Positions 1 through 12,494 of a stretch of 64,000 nt of DNA are shown here, piece after piece. The DNA is from Erythrophleum ivorense. Its lineage: Eukaryota > Streptophyta > Magnoliopsida > Fabales > Fabaceae. The position numbers and the translations under genes are program-made. The notes beneath the pieces were generated by a model. The model had not been told where the DNA came from and did no database searches. It saw nothing but the letters and a program-made list of their open reading frames with translations. Location: contig JAIUCV010000001.1 in the NCBI GenBank assembly GCA_026724425.1, forward strand, positions 21,947,802-22,011,801, read 5' to 3'. Each line of letters opens with the position of its first letter. Within the stretch, counting starts at the first letter, position 1.

Positions 1-2658
1 GCAATTGGACATCATTTGAGCATCATGTGACAGAATTCATTTTTGGACCAAATAAATAGTGTAGTAGACCAAAACCATAAAAGTTGCCAACTTTGAAAAA
101 TCATCAAATATTCTGTAAACCTCCAAAAATTATGATCTTTAACTTTCTAAAAAGCTCTTAATAAGACTTAATTGCATGCAAAATCTTAGATCAAGAATAA
201 CTCATTGGCTAAAAAGTGGCGTAGGGTTCCATTATGGTCAATTTTGACTCCAAATAGGGTACCAAAATTGCCAAATGGCTTTCTTTTGGTTTTGGCACCA
301 TTTAAGCAAGTCTAAAAGCACATTTAGGACTTGTGTAAGCTACCGAAATGGTCCCAAACCTCATGCATCTCTTTTTGGCCATCTAACCCACACTTATGCA
401 CATTTCCATAAACTCATTCATGAAGTTATCTTTGCCATATGTACTCAATTCATGTTCCATCATTCACATAATACATACTTTCATTTCTACATCATATAAT
501 ATAGCATAATTACATATGTCTCAAGGGTCATAAGCCATCTACAACAATAATATACATCATTATGGTTCATTTTGGCTTTCAAAAGTAAATGCTAAATATA
601 TGGATGTCAATCTTCTTCCTTTAGTGTTGTTGGCTCCCATTAGCATATTCACTTAGTCTACCTAGCATGTGAGATCATTGAAGAGGAGGGAATGAGATTC
701 AAAGAATCCCAATAGCTCATCTCCCGTTCAATCACACATAATATATACAAAGCAAGCCTTAAAAATGCATGCATGGTTATCATGGAAGTCATGAATACTT
801 AAGAAGCAAGATTAGCATATGAACAAATCATACGAAACATTCAAGAGCTCACCAAGTGTTTGGATTGACCTCACACTTCTCCTCATGGATTTTGGACTTG
901 CCTCACCCATTTTTTTAAGAAATTCTTGGATTCAACTATACTCTTGGGAGCCCACTTTGCTTTTGGGAGACTCTTTGCTTTGTCTCAACCAATCTCAAGG
1001 GTTCTTGGCTCATCCTCACCATGGTGAAGAGTTCTTAACCTCTCCACACTCAAGCAAACTCAAACAAACATCATACATTCATTTAAAAACATAACATGAC
1101 ATTAGAAAATCATGACATATAAAATCATGCTAGCATACTTTTCATGACTTAAAAATACTCATACACACATTCTAAGACAAGCTAAATACACATCCATGCA
1201 TGAGAGAAGGTGGAGAGAGCTACCTTACACACAATTACACACTTTTCCTTTTGGATTCAAGCCTCCTCTTTCAGCCACACACCCACAAATTGGTGGAGAT
1301 GGTTTCTATTAGCCTAGATACAATTTATGGGAGCCAATTAGGTTTATAAAACAATTTTTAAAGTCATACAACTTGCTTAGACATTAGGTTGTTCTATAAA
1401 CCTCATTATGGTCCATAATTGCACCTAATGAAGCAACACGCCTCAAATAATTTTTAGGCTTCATTCTTTCCTTTCAAATATGATTCTTAACTCCTTTTAA
1501 GCCTCTTGGAGTCATCACACCATTAAAACAAAGAGCCTAACATCATGTTGCTTCTTTAGGTCATAATATGGAACCTAAGACACTAAATCACTTTCTATGA
1601 GTTCTAAATTTTTTCCAAGGCCTCCCCTCATTTTCTTTCATCAAATATGACTCAAGAATGGCCTTAAAAAAAATTTAAAACTCTCCCTAGCTATAAGAAC
1701 ATGGTTTGGTCAAGACTATGCATGGTTAAGGGTTCCTTGGAGTGTGCTTTGTTTTCTTGAAGAAGGAAGCTTGTGGGGAGCATCTTAGGAGTTTCAAGAA
1801 ATCATTTAAACTCTTAATTAAACCTAGGAATCATTATACAAAATCAAAATTTGGAAGGAACACTTGAAACCCTAGAATTGACATCTTGAAATCTAATGGT
1901 TATTTTGTTGTTTTATTTGCATATTCTTGTTCTTCTCTATCAAATACCTAAGATTCATACTTGATTGGGCTTGAAAATTAGATCTTCCTATAGCTCCTAG
2001 GGTTAGGCAAAATGGAGAAGAAGGGTGGGCAAAAGCATCAACCATAGGATGCAATTTTACCTTATTTCCTTGCTTAGTTTGGCTTGAATCTTGCTTTCTC
2101 CAAGCTCCTCTCTTCAAATCCGAAATTTTCCTTGAATTTCTCCCTTGAATCAGATTTATGAACTACATTTTAATTAAAGGAAATCAAGGAGAAGGGAGAA
2201 GAGGAGATATGGATGAAGAAAAGTATGAAAAATCACCATAGAAATATACCTTAAGCTTGGATTTCTTCCTCCTTCTTCTTCCTCTCTTGTGCGCCTCTCT
2301 CCTAGGGTTTTGCTTCTGGTTTGGGGCTAAGAAATCTGATGCTAAATGAGGGAGAGTGTGAGGTGCCACCTATATATAGGTAAGGAAAAATGACTTTTTC
2401 AAAAATTTTAATTTTGCTCTTCGTACTTTACATTTTCGTTTCTCCTTCGTTTTAGCTCATTTTTTAGAATTGTATTTTTCATTATAAAATTTAGGTTCCC
2501 AATTAAGAAAAATGACTTTGGAATCACTCAAATCACAGCTATATTTTTAAGAGTCTAGAATGTTACTCAAATTTTTTGGAACCTTAACTAATTCATTTTA
2601 GGAGACTTGCTTTGAAAACGCGTCTATTTCTGTCATTTAACAAAAATCAAACATTACA
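1..2658 (-). mobile_element. Probable partial Ty3/gypsy-type LTR (minus strand)
   Basis: No gene is visible here. Read on the minus strand, the stretch looks like an LTR: it may begin TGTAATG at 2658, has a TATA-like box at 2369-2380, then a CT-rich leader, then long non-coding sequence. The block around 650-715, on the minus strand, resembles the one around 51855-51935 in the plus-strand solo LTR at 50435-53339 (shared ATTGGGATTCTT and GAATCTCA words followed by a CATGCTAGGT word). That suggests related families. The left end is outside the window and no TSD can be checked, so the boundary and class are inference. Confidence 0.38.
2369..2380 (-). promoter_or_regulatory. TATA-like box of the minus-strand LTR
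   Basis: CCTATATATAGG is self-complementary. On the minus strand it is followed by a CACACTCTCCC-type leader and AG-rich sequence, as in plant LTR promoters. Assignment rests on position only. Confidence 0.3.
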
Positions 2659-3227
2659 TTTTTAATACTGACCCCCATTTCGGGGTTCAGTAAATTTTTT
2701 TTAAAATTTTTTTAATTCTTATATAAACCTTCTCTCCAGCCCCTCATTTCCATTTAGTTTAAAATTCTTCTCTCCTTTTCTTCATTCACTCTCTGATATA
2801 TGTCTACTTCTTCCTCTTTCATCCTAAAATATTTCTCCTACTTCTTCTTTTATACTCAGTTTATATAATCATTCTATCTCCTTCAAGTTTCACGTTCAAG
2901 ACTTTGGCATTAAAGCATCTATCATCTTTTTTTTTTAGGTTTACATTTAATTTTTACATAAAATTTTTAATCTTTTTCATTTATTATCAATTTCTTTCTT
3001 TCATTTAGTATTTATTTTCTTTTAATTTATTCTAATATTATCCTTATTTGTTTTCTTTGATTATTTTTGTAGAGTTACTCATTGTATTTAAGTGTTAATT
3101 AAGATTGAATATTAATATTAATTAAGAGTGAAGATTATAGGAATTGGATAAAATTTATAGAATATTAATATATTATGTTTGATTGTTATTTACACACAGA
3201 CATTGGAAAAGTTTCCCAATAAATAGA
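2659..3227. other. Non-coding flank between LTR and MULE
   Basis: AT- and pyrimidine-rich sequence without a supported gene. A short imperfect hairpin (CTGACCCCC at 2668-2676 paired with GGGGTTCAG at 2682-2690) lies next to the presumed LTR end. The stretch may be the 5' untranslated or terminal region of the MULE. No terminal inverted repeat matching the far side was found by eye. Confidence 0.3.
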
Positions 3228-3390
3228 ATGAAGGAGATTATATATATTTATGCAAATGAAAAAATTTTTAAGACCAATAAAGGAACAACATTTGTCTGTG
3301 ACAAGCTAAAATTATTAAGAGTTGATGCTGATATTGGTCTTGAATAGTTGAAGAGTGCAGTTAGGAAAAAATTACGACTTTAATGAAAAT

Positions 3391-6159
3391 TGTGACAACC
3401 CTACCTTCTAATCATTGTAATTATAGTTAAATGTAAGATTATTAATTAATGATCAAGGTTTGAAGTCGTTATATTTTACCACATTACGAAAATATGAGAA
3501 AGATTTGAACCTTGATGTTATGGTCATCACCATACCACCACAACAAAACAAAATTTGCATAAACGAAATCTTACTCCCATAAGGGGTTCATGATTCAACC
3601 GTCCATCAATTTCAACACTCAATAATCTCTCACAAGTGTTCTTATATCATCTCCTAATTTCACAAATCTCGCCGCGGCGAGTTAGATCTTCGCCGCGGTG
3701 GAAACGCGTTCTGGAACACTGGTCTCAACCCCCAGGATTCTCGCCTCAGCGTAATATATTTGCGTCGCAGCGAGTTTTATTTCTGTCCAACCCTTATTTT
3801 ATTTTCTCGACATAATGCGCCGCGGCGAGTTTTGGTTCTGTTACCCTCCTGGGTGATTTTTTTCGCTCGGCGCCGCGGTGAGATTTCTCAAGCCGCGGCG
3901 CGCCTCGCCACTATCACTCCCTGAGCCAATTTTCTTCCCTTGCGCCGCGGCGGGATTGGTTGTGCTACGGCGCCTTTCGGCTCTGTCTCTCATTTGGTCA
4001 CAGCGAAGCCTTCTTAGCCGCGGCAGAACTCCCTCCAATGACTACATTACCCAAATTTCGCCCCCTACACTCCAAATCTCATCTTAGAGACACTCTAGGT
4101 CCACTTTTCCTTATTTTATGTGATCTTAATGGTGTTTACCTACCCTATTTACCCATCAATCCATCCACTACTATTGCAAAACTTAATTACTACTTCCTAC
4201 TTACCCAACTAGCTCATATTAGCAAATTCATGAATATATGACAACAAGAACACATACATTAGCAGCAATTAACATCCCATGTACATTTCATAGAGATTCC
4301 ACTCAACAATAGCTTATGTCCACAACTAAGGCATCATATAACTACAATTCCCATATGGTAATCCATATCATAATTTCAACAAAATCATATATATGATATC
4401 ATAAATTCATACATTAATATTCAACTATAATGAGACTTAAATCCTTAACGGTTACATTTCCAATCAAACAAAATATGGACGCCTACACTTGGTAATATGA
4501 TTACATGATGATGCTATGTAAACTAATAACAAAATTGCATCTACCTTATTCTACGCTGACCAAGTGTAGCTCCCCACACCCGGCCTCAGCTTATGGATGT
4601 TCATCCACTTGCTTACCCTTATCCTTACCCGAGGAACCTTCACCTGAAATATTAATCCCATAAAATGGGGTGAGATATAAATCTCAGTAACCAAGGCAAT
4701 TCCATCATATATCCAACTTAATTAGCATATAAGCATGAATCAAAATCAACATCAGAATCATATCCATCATATCAGTAAATGAAGCAATTAGCTATCATGA
4801 TTACTATCCCATACTAGCAATCATATTATCACATGTTAAAGGCCATTAACACCGGGGGAGGCCCGTCCACGGCACCTACTCCCTATTGAGCACAATCGGG
4901 GCTCAGTGCATCTGGGTTTGATCATAACCCGGTGCTCGATCGAAGCACATGCACAGGTGGCAGCCGCATCACAGCTCCACCATGGACTCACAAGGTCCAA
5001 TCATAATTCAACAGATAACCAATTAATTCATTCAACATTTCAAATCATTCATATACAGCAACATATGAAATTAAATCAAATATATACATGGAATTGATAT
5101 AATCCGGTTACCTCACTTGTAGACACTTGCAACAGTCACCAATGGTGCAAAAATCCTCCTATAACCATAGCATCATAGAATTACTACTCTAATTTATCAT
5201 TAACAGTCACAATCAGTGCCCAAAGAATTTAAAATGCTAATGACTACCTAAGAATCACTTACCCAACCACTACAAGTCCCAAATTCGGATTAGAATGTCT
5301 TTCACCAGAAAACTCAATATTCTACCCAAAATCCTAAGCAAATTCGTACATAATTAATACCCATTTTATAAATTAGCTATAGGGGTCTCAAATTAACAAA
5401 TGAAGCATCAAAATGGAGGGTTTAAACTCACCCAAGGTCAGCCATAACCTCAACTTACGAATTTTACCAAGAAAATTCCCCAAATTCCCACATTTCAGAT
5501 TTTGGGTAGAGTAAAAATGCTCCAAATGAAAAACTAATCGGACCAAATTAAAGAGAAAGATGAGGGGATTAAGTTGTATAACTATTACCTTAGTTGAATC
5601 TTGCTCTAAATATGAGAAAATGCAGAATTAGTGCCCCCAACCCTAGCCTCCTCTCCAAGCTCCGAATTTTCTCTTTGTGTTTTGTGTTTCAGCAAGTGTG
5701 AGGAAGAGGCTGGTGTATTAAGGTTTTAGTTGGGTTTAAGTTGGGTCAAAAATGGGTCATGGGCTGCTCCAAGATCCATCTCCACTTGGGCTTCGGATTT
5801 TAGCTTATTGGGCCAGTTTTAGAGTGTTGGGCTGCAGCATTTTACTGGGCCAGTTTTATGCATTTGGGTTGCTGAAATTTAATTAAGTTTGGGCCAAGTT
5901 TGAAGAGCTCAAGAATGTGGGTCTGTACAAGGGTTATTGGGCCTCTTAGGGGAGTCTATACAAGGTGGATTTTGGGCCTCCATCACACTAAATTGGGTTG
6001 GGTCTGCACCTAACCCATTGGGCCTCCATTAGCCTCTTATTATGATCTATTAATTTAAGCCTAAATAGGATTTCTATCTCAATTAAATCTCAACCCATAT
6101 AATTACGCTTAATTAATCTAATCCATGATTAATACTTTAATTAATTATGGGGTGTTACA
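3391..6159 (-). mobile_element. Solo LTR, 2.77 kb, inserted in the MULE
   Basis: The ends are TGTGACAACCC and GGGGTGTTACA, opening TG and closing CA, and are flanked by a perfect 5-bp target duplication AAAAT (3386-3390 and 6160-6164). There is no internal region, PBS or pol, so this is a solo LTR left by LTR-LTR recombination. Minus orientation is inferred from a leader-like stretch on that strand near 5700. The length fits a Ty3/gypsy LTR. A cluster of GCCGCGGC palindromes lies at 3668-4024. Short reading frames inside are not genes. Confidence 0.85.
3668..4024. repeat. Cluster of CTCGCCGCGGCGAG-type palindromes in the solo LTR
   Basis: About nine perfect or imperfect copies of a GC-rich palindrome occur in ~360 bp of otherwise AT-rich DNA. 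The full 14-bp palindrome is at 3668-3681. Cores recur near 3691, 3818, 3870, 3892, 3942 and 4018, with diverged versions near 3737 and 3762. Spacing is irregular. The function is unknown: it could be a protein-binding array or a structural element. Confidence 0.7.
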
Positions 6160-9100
6160 AAAATAGTGTGTGTATGAATTAGTGTACCGATATCCACGGT
6201 CACTTAATCCAACTTAGTATTTGTCATATATATTAGAAGACGATTCAGACATCGAAACCATGTGACAAGCAAATCGACACTTTCCATCCCAATTAGAGGC
6301 ATCAAAATTATATGCTCACATCTCAACTAATGATATGGGTCCAAGCATGGAAGAAAATGATGTCATTGAACTGGTGACAAATCTATGTGTAAGTCAGATT
6401 GATAGACCTGATGAGCTAGTTTCCTTATTTAACTCTTATCTTAGAGATGTTCATCCATTTAAGGCACAACTTTTTAATTCTCAACAAATGTTACTTGTCA
6501 ACAATGTATCTTAGCCGAGTTCATCCAAATTATTAATGTGTAATAACAATCCTCTAAGTCTTCCAGATGCGACCGAAATATAATAGATGAGTTTGAGGTG
6601 AAGGATGAATATGATGCTCCACCAAATGATAATGAATATGGAGACAATGATATCAATGGTATTAATGTTGAAGGAGATTCAGTCACTTCGTTGAACCAGT
6701 ATTCTAACTAGGCATTTGCCTTTCTATCTCAGATTGATAATGTCAATGTGAGTAAATTTGAGATGCCCGACATGGAAGAGGATTATCAATCTGAATGATA
6801 ACTAAGAGATGTATATTGGTATGCGATTTCCTGATAAGTAGTTAATTAGCCGTGCTGTGAAACTGTATTCAGTTCGCATGCATCATACATTCAAGGTGCA
6901 CCAATCATCAATAAAATACGTGGAGTATCACTGTTCGGAATATGGTGCTTGATGCAACTGGTGGATAAAGGCTTGTCAATCTGAAGGAGAAAATGATTGG
7001 TGAGTAATGAAGTATGCAGATCCACATAGTTGTGCTTCTTTTATGCTATTACAAGATCATATAAAATTAGACTCTGGTATAATAGCATTGAATATTGTGT
7101 CGATTGTCACAGAAAATCTTTCTATTTCTGTCCATGATATCATTGAGAGGATACATAGTATCTTTAGCTATACAATACCTTATAAAAAAGCATGGTGTAG
7201 TAACCAATGAGCAATTGCAATTGCCTTTGGGAATTGAAAGCGATCGTATGCAATTCTTCTAGATGATTGTCTACCGTCCAACACTTCAATCCAAATTCAT
7301 ACTTTGAATTTGTCACTAAGGAATGCCCGTAGATAGTTTCAGATATAGAAGCGACAATTATGTTTCATAAGGTGTTTTGGACATTTCAATCTTACATTGA
7401 TGCCTTTGATCACTTAAAACTAATTATTCAAGTGAACGACACATTTTTATATAGGAAGTATAAGGAAACGTTACTTATTGCCAGCTCACAAGATGGGACT
7501 AGAAAAGTTATTTCCCTTACATTTGCCATTGTTGAAGGTGAAATGCATAAGGCATGAGGGTGGTTTCTTAATAACCTTAGAGGTGAGTTGCACCAAACAA
7601 GCAAGATATTTGTTTGATATCTGATCGTCATCCAAGAATTTTAATAGCAATCACAAATCCAGAAAACAATTGGCAACCACCTCACGCACATCACATGTTT
7701 TGTTTATTGCATATTGCATATTGCAAGTAATTTGAATACAATATTTAAGACCAAGTGGTTGAAGAAGTTTATGAATATCATATATTTGAACGAGTGCCAC
7801 TTAGTTTACGAACAGTTGGCGCAGACACGACAATTACATTTAGAGGCAGCAAATTAGATAAAGGATATACCAAAGAATAAGTGGTCACGTGCATATAACG
7901 TAGCTGGGCATTGATGGGAACACATGACAACAAATTTAACAGAGTGCATAAACAGTTTCTTCAAAGGTGTTAGATTCTTACCCATAATCAACTTAATCAA
8001 AGCAACAATATATCAGTTGAATATATACTAGGTTGAGCAGGTACAAACCACATTTGCTCAAATACAAACGAGCAGCTTATTCTCTGAGGACATCCATAAG
8101 AAAATTTCAACCAAAATTGTAAAAGCATCTGCCTTATCAGTTCATAGTTTTGATAAAAGGTCTTCAGAGTTCAAGATTGAAGAATCATATGATCCCTCCT
8201 ACAAATAGTATGGGCAAACTTGTAAAGTTAGTCTTACGAATTGAAAATGTGACTATGGCAGGTTCCAACTGCAAAAGTATCCCTATCAACATGTCTTTAC
8301 TTTTGGATAGTTAAGTGGTATCATGCTGATCGCGTTCTCCGTCAATTCAGTCAGGTGCAACATATCCTAAAAAAATCATTTAATATAGGATCATTGCATA
8401 CTCTTCAATTAAGAGAAAATGTTCATAACAATTGGAGGGAGGAGAACGCAATTTTTATTGTAGCGTGGAATTCATGGTCTCAGGTCATGACACAAAACGA
8501 CTTTATTGATAAACCACTTGATTGCATGTCAGACTATATACGTTGGTATTAGCAACATACGTGACGGTGGATCCATCCTGCTAATGGTTTCGCAGGATTT
8601 TGTGGTATGACTTTTACATAATTCTTATTTTTTTTAGTTTCACATATATCAATATATATGTATTATTTTTAATAATTGATTTTTTCTTTTATAGGTTGAT
8701 ATGTTGGAGGATTTATGTAAACTTGCAATTGTTGACCTCTAAATGCTTAGTTATGGGGATTTTAGGCAAAGGATAACTGGTGATATCCAAACCATATTAC
8801 ATACTCTAGAAAAACATCAAGATATACTCATCTTCCAACCAGCTCCGCTGGCACTTGATCTATCTAATCCTCCAGAGCCATAGCCAAGGTTAAGAAAAAG
8901 AGGTCATGGGTTCCTCTCATCTAGAGAACCGATGTCCAGTGGCGACGTTAGTGGATTTTATGCAAATATGCCATCATCGTCTTACACGACAACCCTTTTG
9001 CAAGAAGATTGCGATTATGCTAGTCCTTCTTCTGTTCTACCATAGACAGTCGATGGAGATGTTGGCTCTTCTTCCTTCTTACCATTTACAAACACTGACA

Positions 9101-9649
9101 TTGCAAGTCCATCTTCCTTTACACCTAACTATGTACCATCATTACCTTCGTCCATTTATATGTAGTCAACCTTCTCCACACCACCATCGCAACTAATGCG
9201 ATCTAGTGGAGTATCATTTACATCATTGTTTATAGATTCAGTTGCATCTAGGGCTGAATATAGCAATGCTTCTTTTGCACAATGGGTATCCTACCATCTT
9301 CAACAAGGTTTCTTCACCCCAAATCAATCGATTCCATCTATTTAGTCTCCTCAATAGAATTTCAGTTCTCAACAAATTCATAATCAGGTACAGAATGAAT
9401 CATCTGAAGAAAAAGATGAGGAAGAACATGAAAATGACATCGAGCATGATGAAGAGCAAAAGCAAGAACAAGAACAACCACAATAACGTCGCCCCCAACG
9501 AATAAGGAGAAAAGCTCAGTGTGGGATACACAATCATTATGCCTGATGCCTACTATTAGCTTTTCCATTTCAACGCTCATTTGTATTATTGAATTGTCCA
9601 TTTGAATATATTTTTCATAACACTTTATTTTCTCACCCACCATCAATTT

Positions 9650-11220
9650 ACTAAATAATCAATCAATCCAAAAATTCTATTTTATGCATTAACAATAAAA
9701 AATATATGCGTAAATTTAAAAAAACTAAATTCTTATTTCTCAAAATACTAATATTTCATAACTACAAAATTAAAAATTTTATCTCATACATTAATTCATA
9801 TTTTTCAGAAACTTTCTTTATAGTTAAAAAATTTTTGAATCACTTTAAACAATAAATAAATTAAAAAAGTATTTTAAACATAATGTTACAACTTTTTGTA
9901 AAAATTCTTATCTTCACTTTTTTAACCTTATTATTTGAATTTTCATATGGATTAATTTAAAATAAATTAATTAATATTTTTAAAATATAAACATTTTATG
10001 ACTACAGCATTAAAAATATTATATATACAAATTAAGAATTGTATTCTTCAAAATACAAATAAACAAGTTTTCCTTTTCTAGATGAACAAATTATATATAT
10101 ATATATATATAATATACTAAACATAATTTTAAAATACTTTTACAAATTTCTTTTAAAAATTCTTATTTGAACTTTTTTAAAAATAATTACTTAAAATTTA
10201 ATATCAACAACTTTAACAAAATTTAATTAATATTTCTCAAAACATTAATATTTTACAATTACAATATTAAAAAAAGTAAGTTCTATAAAAAAATATATTA
10301 AAAAAAGTAAGATATTATATTCTTCATAGTGCAAATAAAAAAAATTTTCTTTCAAGTTGAACAAATTTTATACAAATTTAGATAATAAATAAATAAATTA
10401 TTTTAAAAATTATTTTACTAATCTTTTTAATTGTTATATGAATGATTTTTATAACAATTATTTATAATTTAGTTTTTACAAATTTAAACAAAATTAATTA
10501 ATATTTCTCAAAATATCAATTTCTTACAACTACAACATTAAATAAATTATATATACAACTTAAGACATTATACTCTTCCAAATATAAATAAAATTTTTTT
10601 CTTTATAATAGGACAAATTTTATAAAATTTAAATAATAAATAAATTAAACTATGATTTTAAAAATAATTTTAATATTTTTTCAAATTTTTATCTGAATTT
10701 TTTTTAAAAAAATTATTTAAATTTTACTTTCTAAAATTTTAAACAAAATTGATTGATATTCCATAAAATATAAAATTCTCAATACAACAAAATTAAATAA
10801 ATTATATATGTAAATTAAGACATTATACTCTTTACTATAGAAATAAATATATTTTTTATAGTTGAGCATTTTTTATATAAATATAAACAATAAATAAATT
10901 AAAATATGACTTCAAAATTACTTTTACTAATCTTTTTAAATTAATTATTTAAAATTTAATTTTTATAAATTTAAACAAAATTAATTATTATTTCTCAAAA
11001 TATAAATTTCTTATAACTATAAAATTAAAAAAATTATATATACATATTAAAATATTATATTTTTTAAATTACAAATAAAATTTTTTTATAATTAAAAATT
11101 TTAATATACATTTAAATAATAAATAAATTAAAAAATAGTTATTGAAATAAATTTATAACTTTTCAAATTTTTATTAAATAATAAAAAATAAAATTAATTA
11201 AATAATAAATAATTTTTTTA
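9650..11220. repeat. AT-rich satellite-like array, ~250 bp unit, about six diverged copies
   Basis: The sequence is extremely AT-rich and gene-free. A recurring landmark (AATTAATATTTCTCAAAAT, then ACTACAA..TTAAA, then ATTATATATAC, then AAATAATAAATAAATTA) returns near 9735, 9975, 10232, 10503, 10758 and 10990. The spacings are 240, 257, 271, 255 and 232 bp. Copies are strongly diverged, so this is an old tandem array. It lies directly downstream of the MULE frame and may be internal or terminal sequence of that element. Confidence 0.65.
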
Positions 11221-11970
11221 TTTACATAATAAACACAGACCCTTGGGTCAATGTTTAACTGGCCCTGACAAGTCAATCAACTAATCTGTCAAGGTTAGTA
11301 AAATTAAAAAATAAAATTTTAAAGAGGGATATGGTGCCTGTAATACCACATCCCTCAAAATAAAAAAAAAAAAATTAAATTTTGAATTGGGACATGGAGC
11401 TACATTATTATTTTTTAAAAAAATTTAGTTGTATATATTAGGAAATTGTTTTTAAAGTTATATATATTTTTTCTTTTTTATTTAGGTTAAAAAGCCATTT
11501 AACATTCCATGCTACCTTGATTTCTATCATAGACTTGAGATCTTCATCTTAGTTTTTGGTCCTAAAGGTGATCTATTTTTCTCGACTTCTATGATTTTGA
11601 TGAAAAATACTTGTGAGAGGTTTATAGTAGATTATGGGTATTATGACCTTGTAAACTTTGCTACTAAACCACTAATGTGACAAGTAGTGTTACTTACAGG
11701 GATGAAGGAGGTGTTTTTTATGGACATTGTTTGTGACTCTATAGAGCCTAATTGATACTTCAATGTCCTTTCTTATATACAAGGCCTAGGATTTCCAAGT
11801 CTTGCAAGTGAGTGGCTAAAGATTGGAAATCAAGTTCAACAAACTTCAATGGAAGTAGAGTACAATGGTTGCATTTAAATTGCATTAATATGATTTCACT
11901 TTTTGTCAAATAGTGATTGATTAACCTTTAGATTTGACAAGTCCTGCACACTTAAAGGTGATATCACTTG
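11221..11970. other. Unassigned spacer with one hairpin
   Basis: No gene recognised. It contains the hairpin at 11324-11356 (separate entry). The part after ~11860, with CCTGCACAC and AAGGTGATATCACTTG, looks like the 3' untranslated end of a copia element leading into the LTR at 11981. Confidence 0.35.
11324..11356. repeat. 12-bp inverted repeat (hairpin)
   Basis: GAGGGATATGGT (11324-11335) pairs with ACCACATCCCTC (11345-11356) across a 9-nt loop, with one G-U type mismatch. It does not coincide with an identifiable transposon end. Confidence 0.6.
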
Positions 11971-12494
11971 AAGAGGGGGTTGTTATTAAGTAACATAAAA
12001 TTAGTTAATCAAATTGTGTTATAGTTAACTAATTTTGAGTTATAGTTAACTTGAGTGGTGGTAGTTGAAGCCCAAAGTTGTAATTATATAGTTAATTATG
12101 TTTGCTTTTTACTCAATTCAAAGTTTATAGAAGAGTACTTGATTAGTGATATTATCTTTTAGGGATAGTTTTACTATTTCCTTGTAACTAAATTACATTG
12201 TAGCTAATCCTTGTGATCAAAGTTCTTATGAAGCAAAGTATTTGTTAGGAAATAAAAGTTTAATGGAGGGTATTATGGTTCTAACACAATTAGGAGGGGT
12301 ATTATAGTCATCGCAAGTGGCTGGCACCATGTTAAAAGGCAAAAGATTGTATCAAATCAATTCATTGATGGATGATATGTTAATTTTCTACTTATCTTTA
12401 CCACTCTCTCTAGCACTCGTCTCTTTCTCCTTCTCCTTTTCCTCTTCTTCTCTTCTTTACCTAAATTCTCTCCCATGGATTTTGAATTGTATCA
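11971..12494 (+). mobile_element. 3' remnant of a Ty1/copia-type element: polypurine tract plus LTR
   Basis: AAGAGGGGG (11971-11979) is a typical polypurine tract. It is followed at 11981 by TGTTATTAAGTAAC, an LTR start. The sequence ends in a CTCTCTCTAGC and TTCTCCTTCTCC-rich leader and GAATTGTATCA at 12484-12494, the usual copia LTR end that normally precedes TGGTATCAGAGC. No upstream pol and no 5' LTR are present, so the element is truncated. The 514-bp length is inferred. Confidence 0.5.

Larger units (their letters stand above)
3228..9546 (+). pseudogene. MULE (Mutator-like) transposase pseudogene, split by a solo LTR
   Basis: Degenerate reading frames in the order of a plant MULE transposase. 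At 3228-3390 an N-terminal piece resembles the ubiquitin-like start (VDADIGLE, then LKSAVRKKL), with stops. The frame resumes after the solo LTR at 6160 (DDSDIETM near 6240, then SQLEASKLYAHI). At 7007-7210 a DNA-binding region contains C..DH and ISVHDIIERIHSIFSY. At 7360-7570 the MULE catalytic domain shows VFWTFQSYIDAF, DGTRKVISLTFAIVEGE and a GWFLNNLR end. The usual VDGTHLYG catalytic motif reads VNDTFLYRK, so the first catalytic Asp is lost. A Ser/Gln/Glu-rich tail with QRIRRKAQCG runs to a stop at 9544-9546. Many stops and shifts make this a fossil. Activity is excluded; the family assignment rests on recognised motifs. Confidence 0.75.

Noticed and set aside
3668..4024. CRISPR-like set of short palindromic repeats
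   Set aside because: Irregular spacing, variable repeat sequence, and location inside a plant LTR with a defined TSD.
3841..4241. Overlapping reading frames on both strands in the GC-rich part of the solo LTR
   Set aside because: They arise from stop-poor GC-rich palindromes. No domain, no splice context, inside an LTR.
9362..9646. Minus-strand frame of 94 codons
   Set aside because: Antisense to the Glu/Gln-rich MULE tail; composition explains the open frame.
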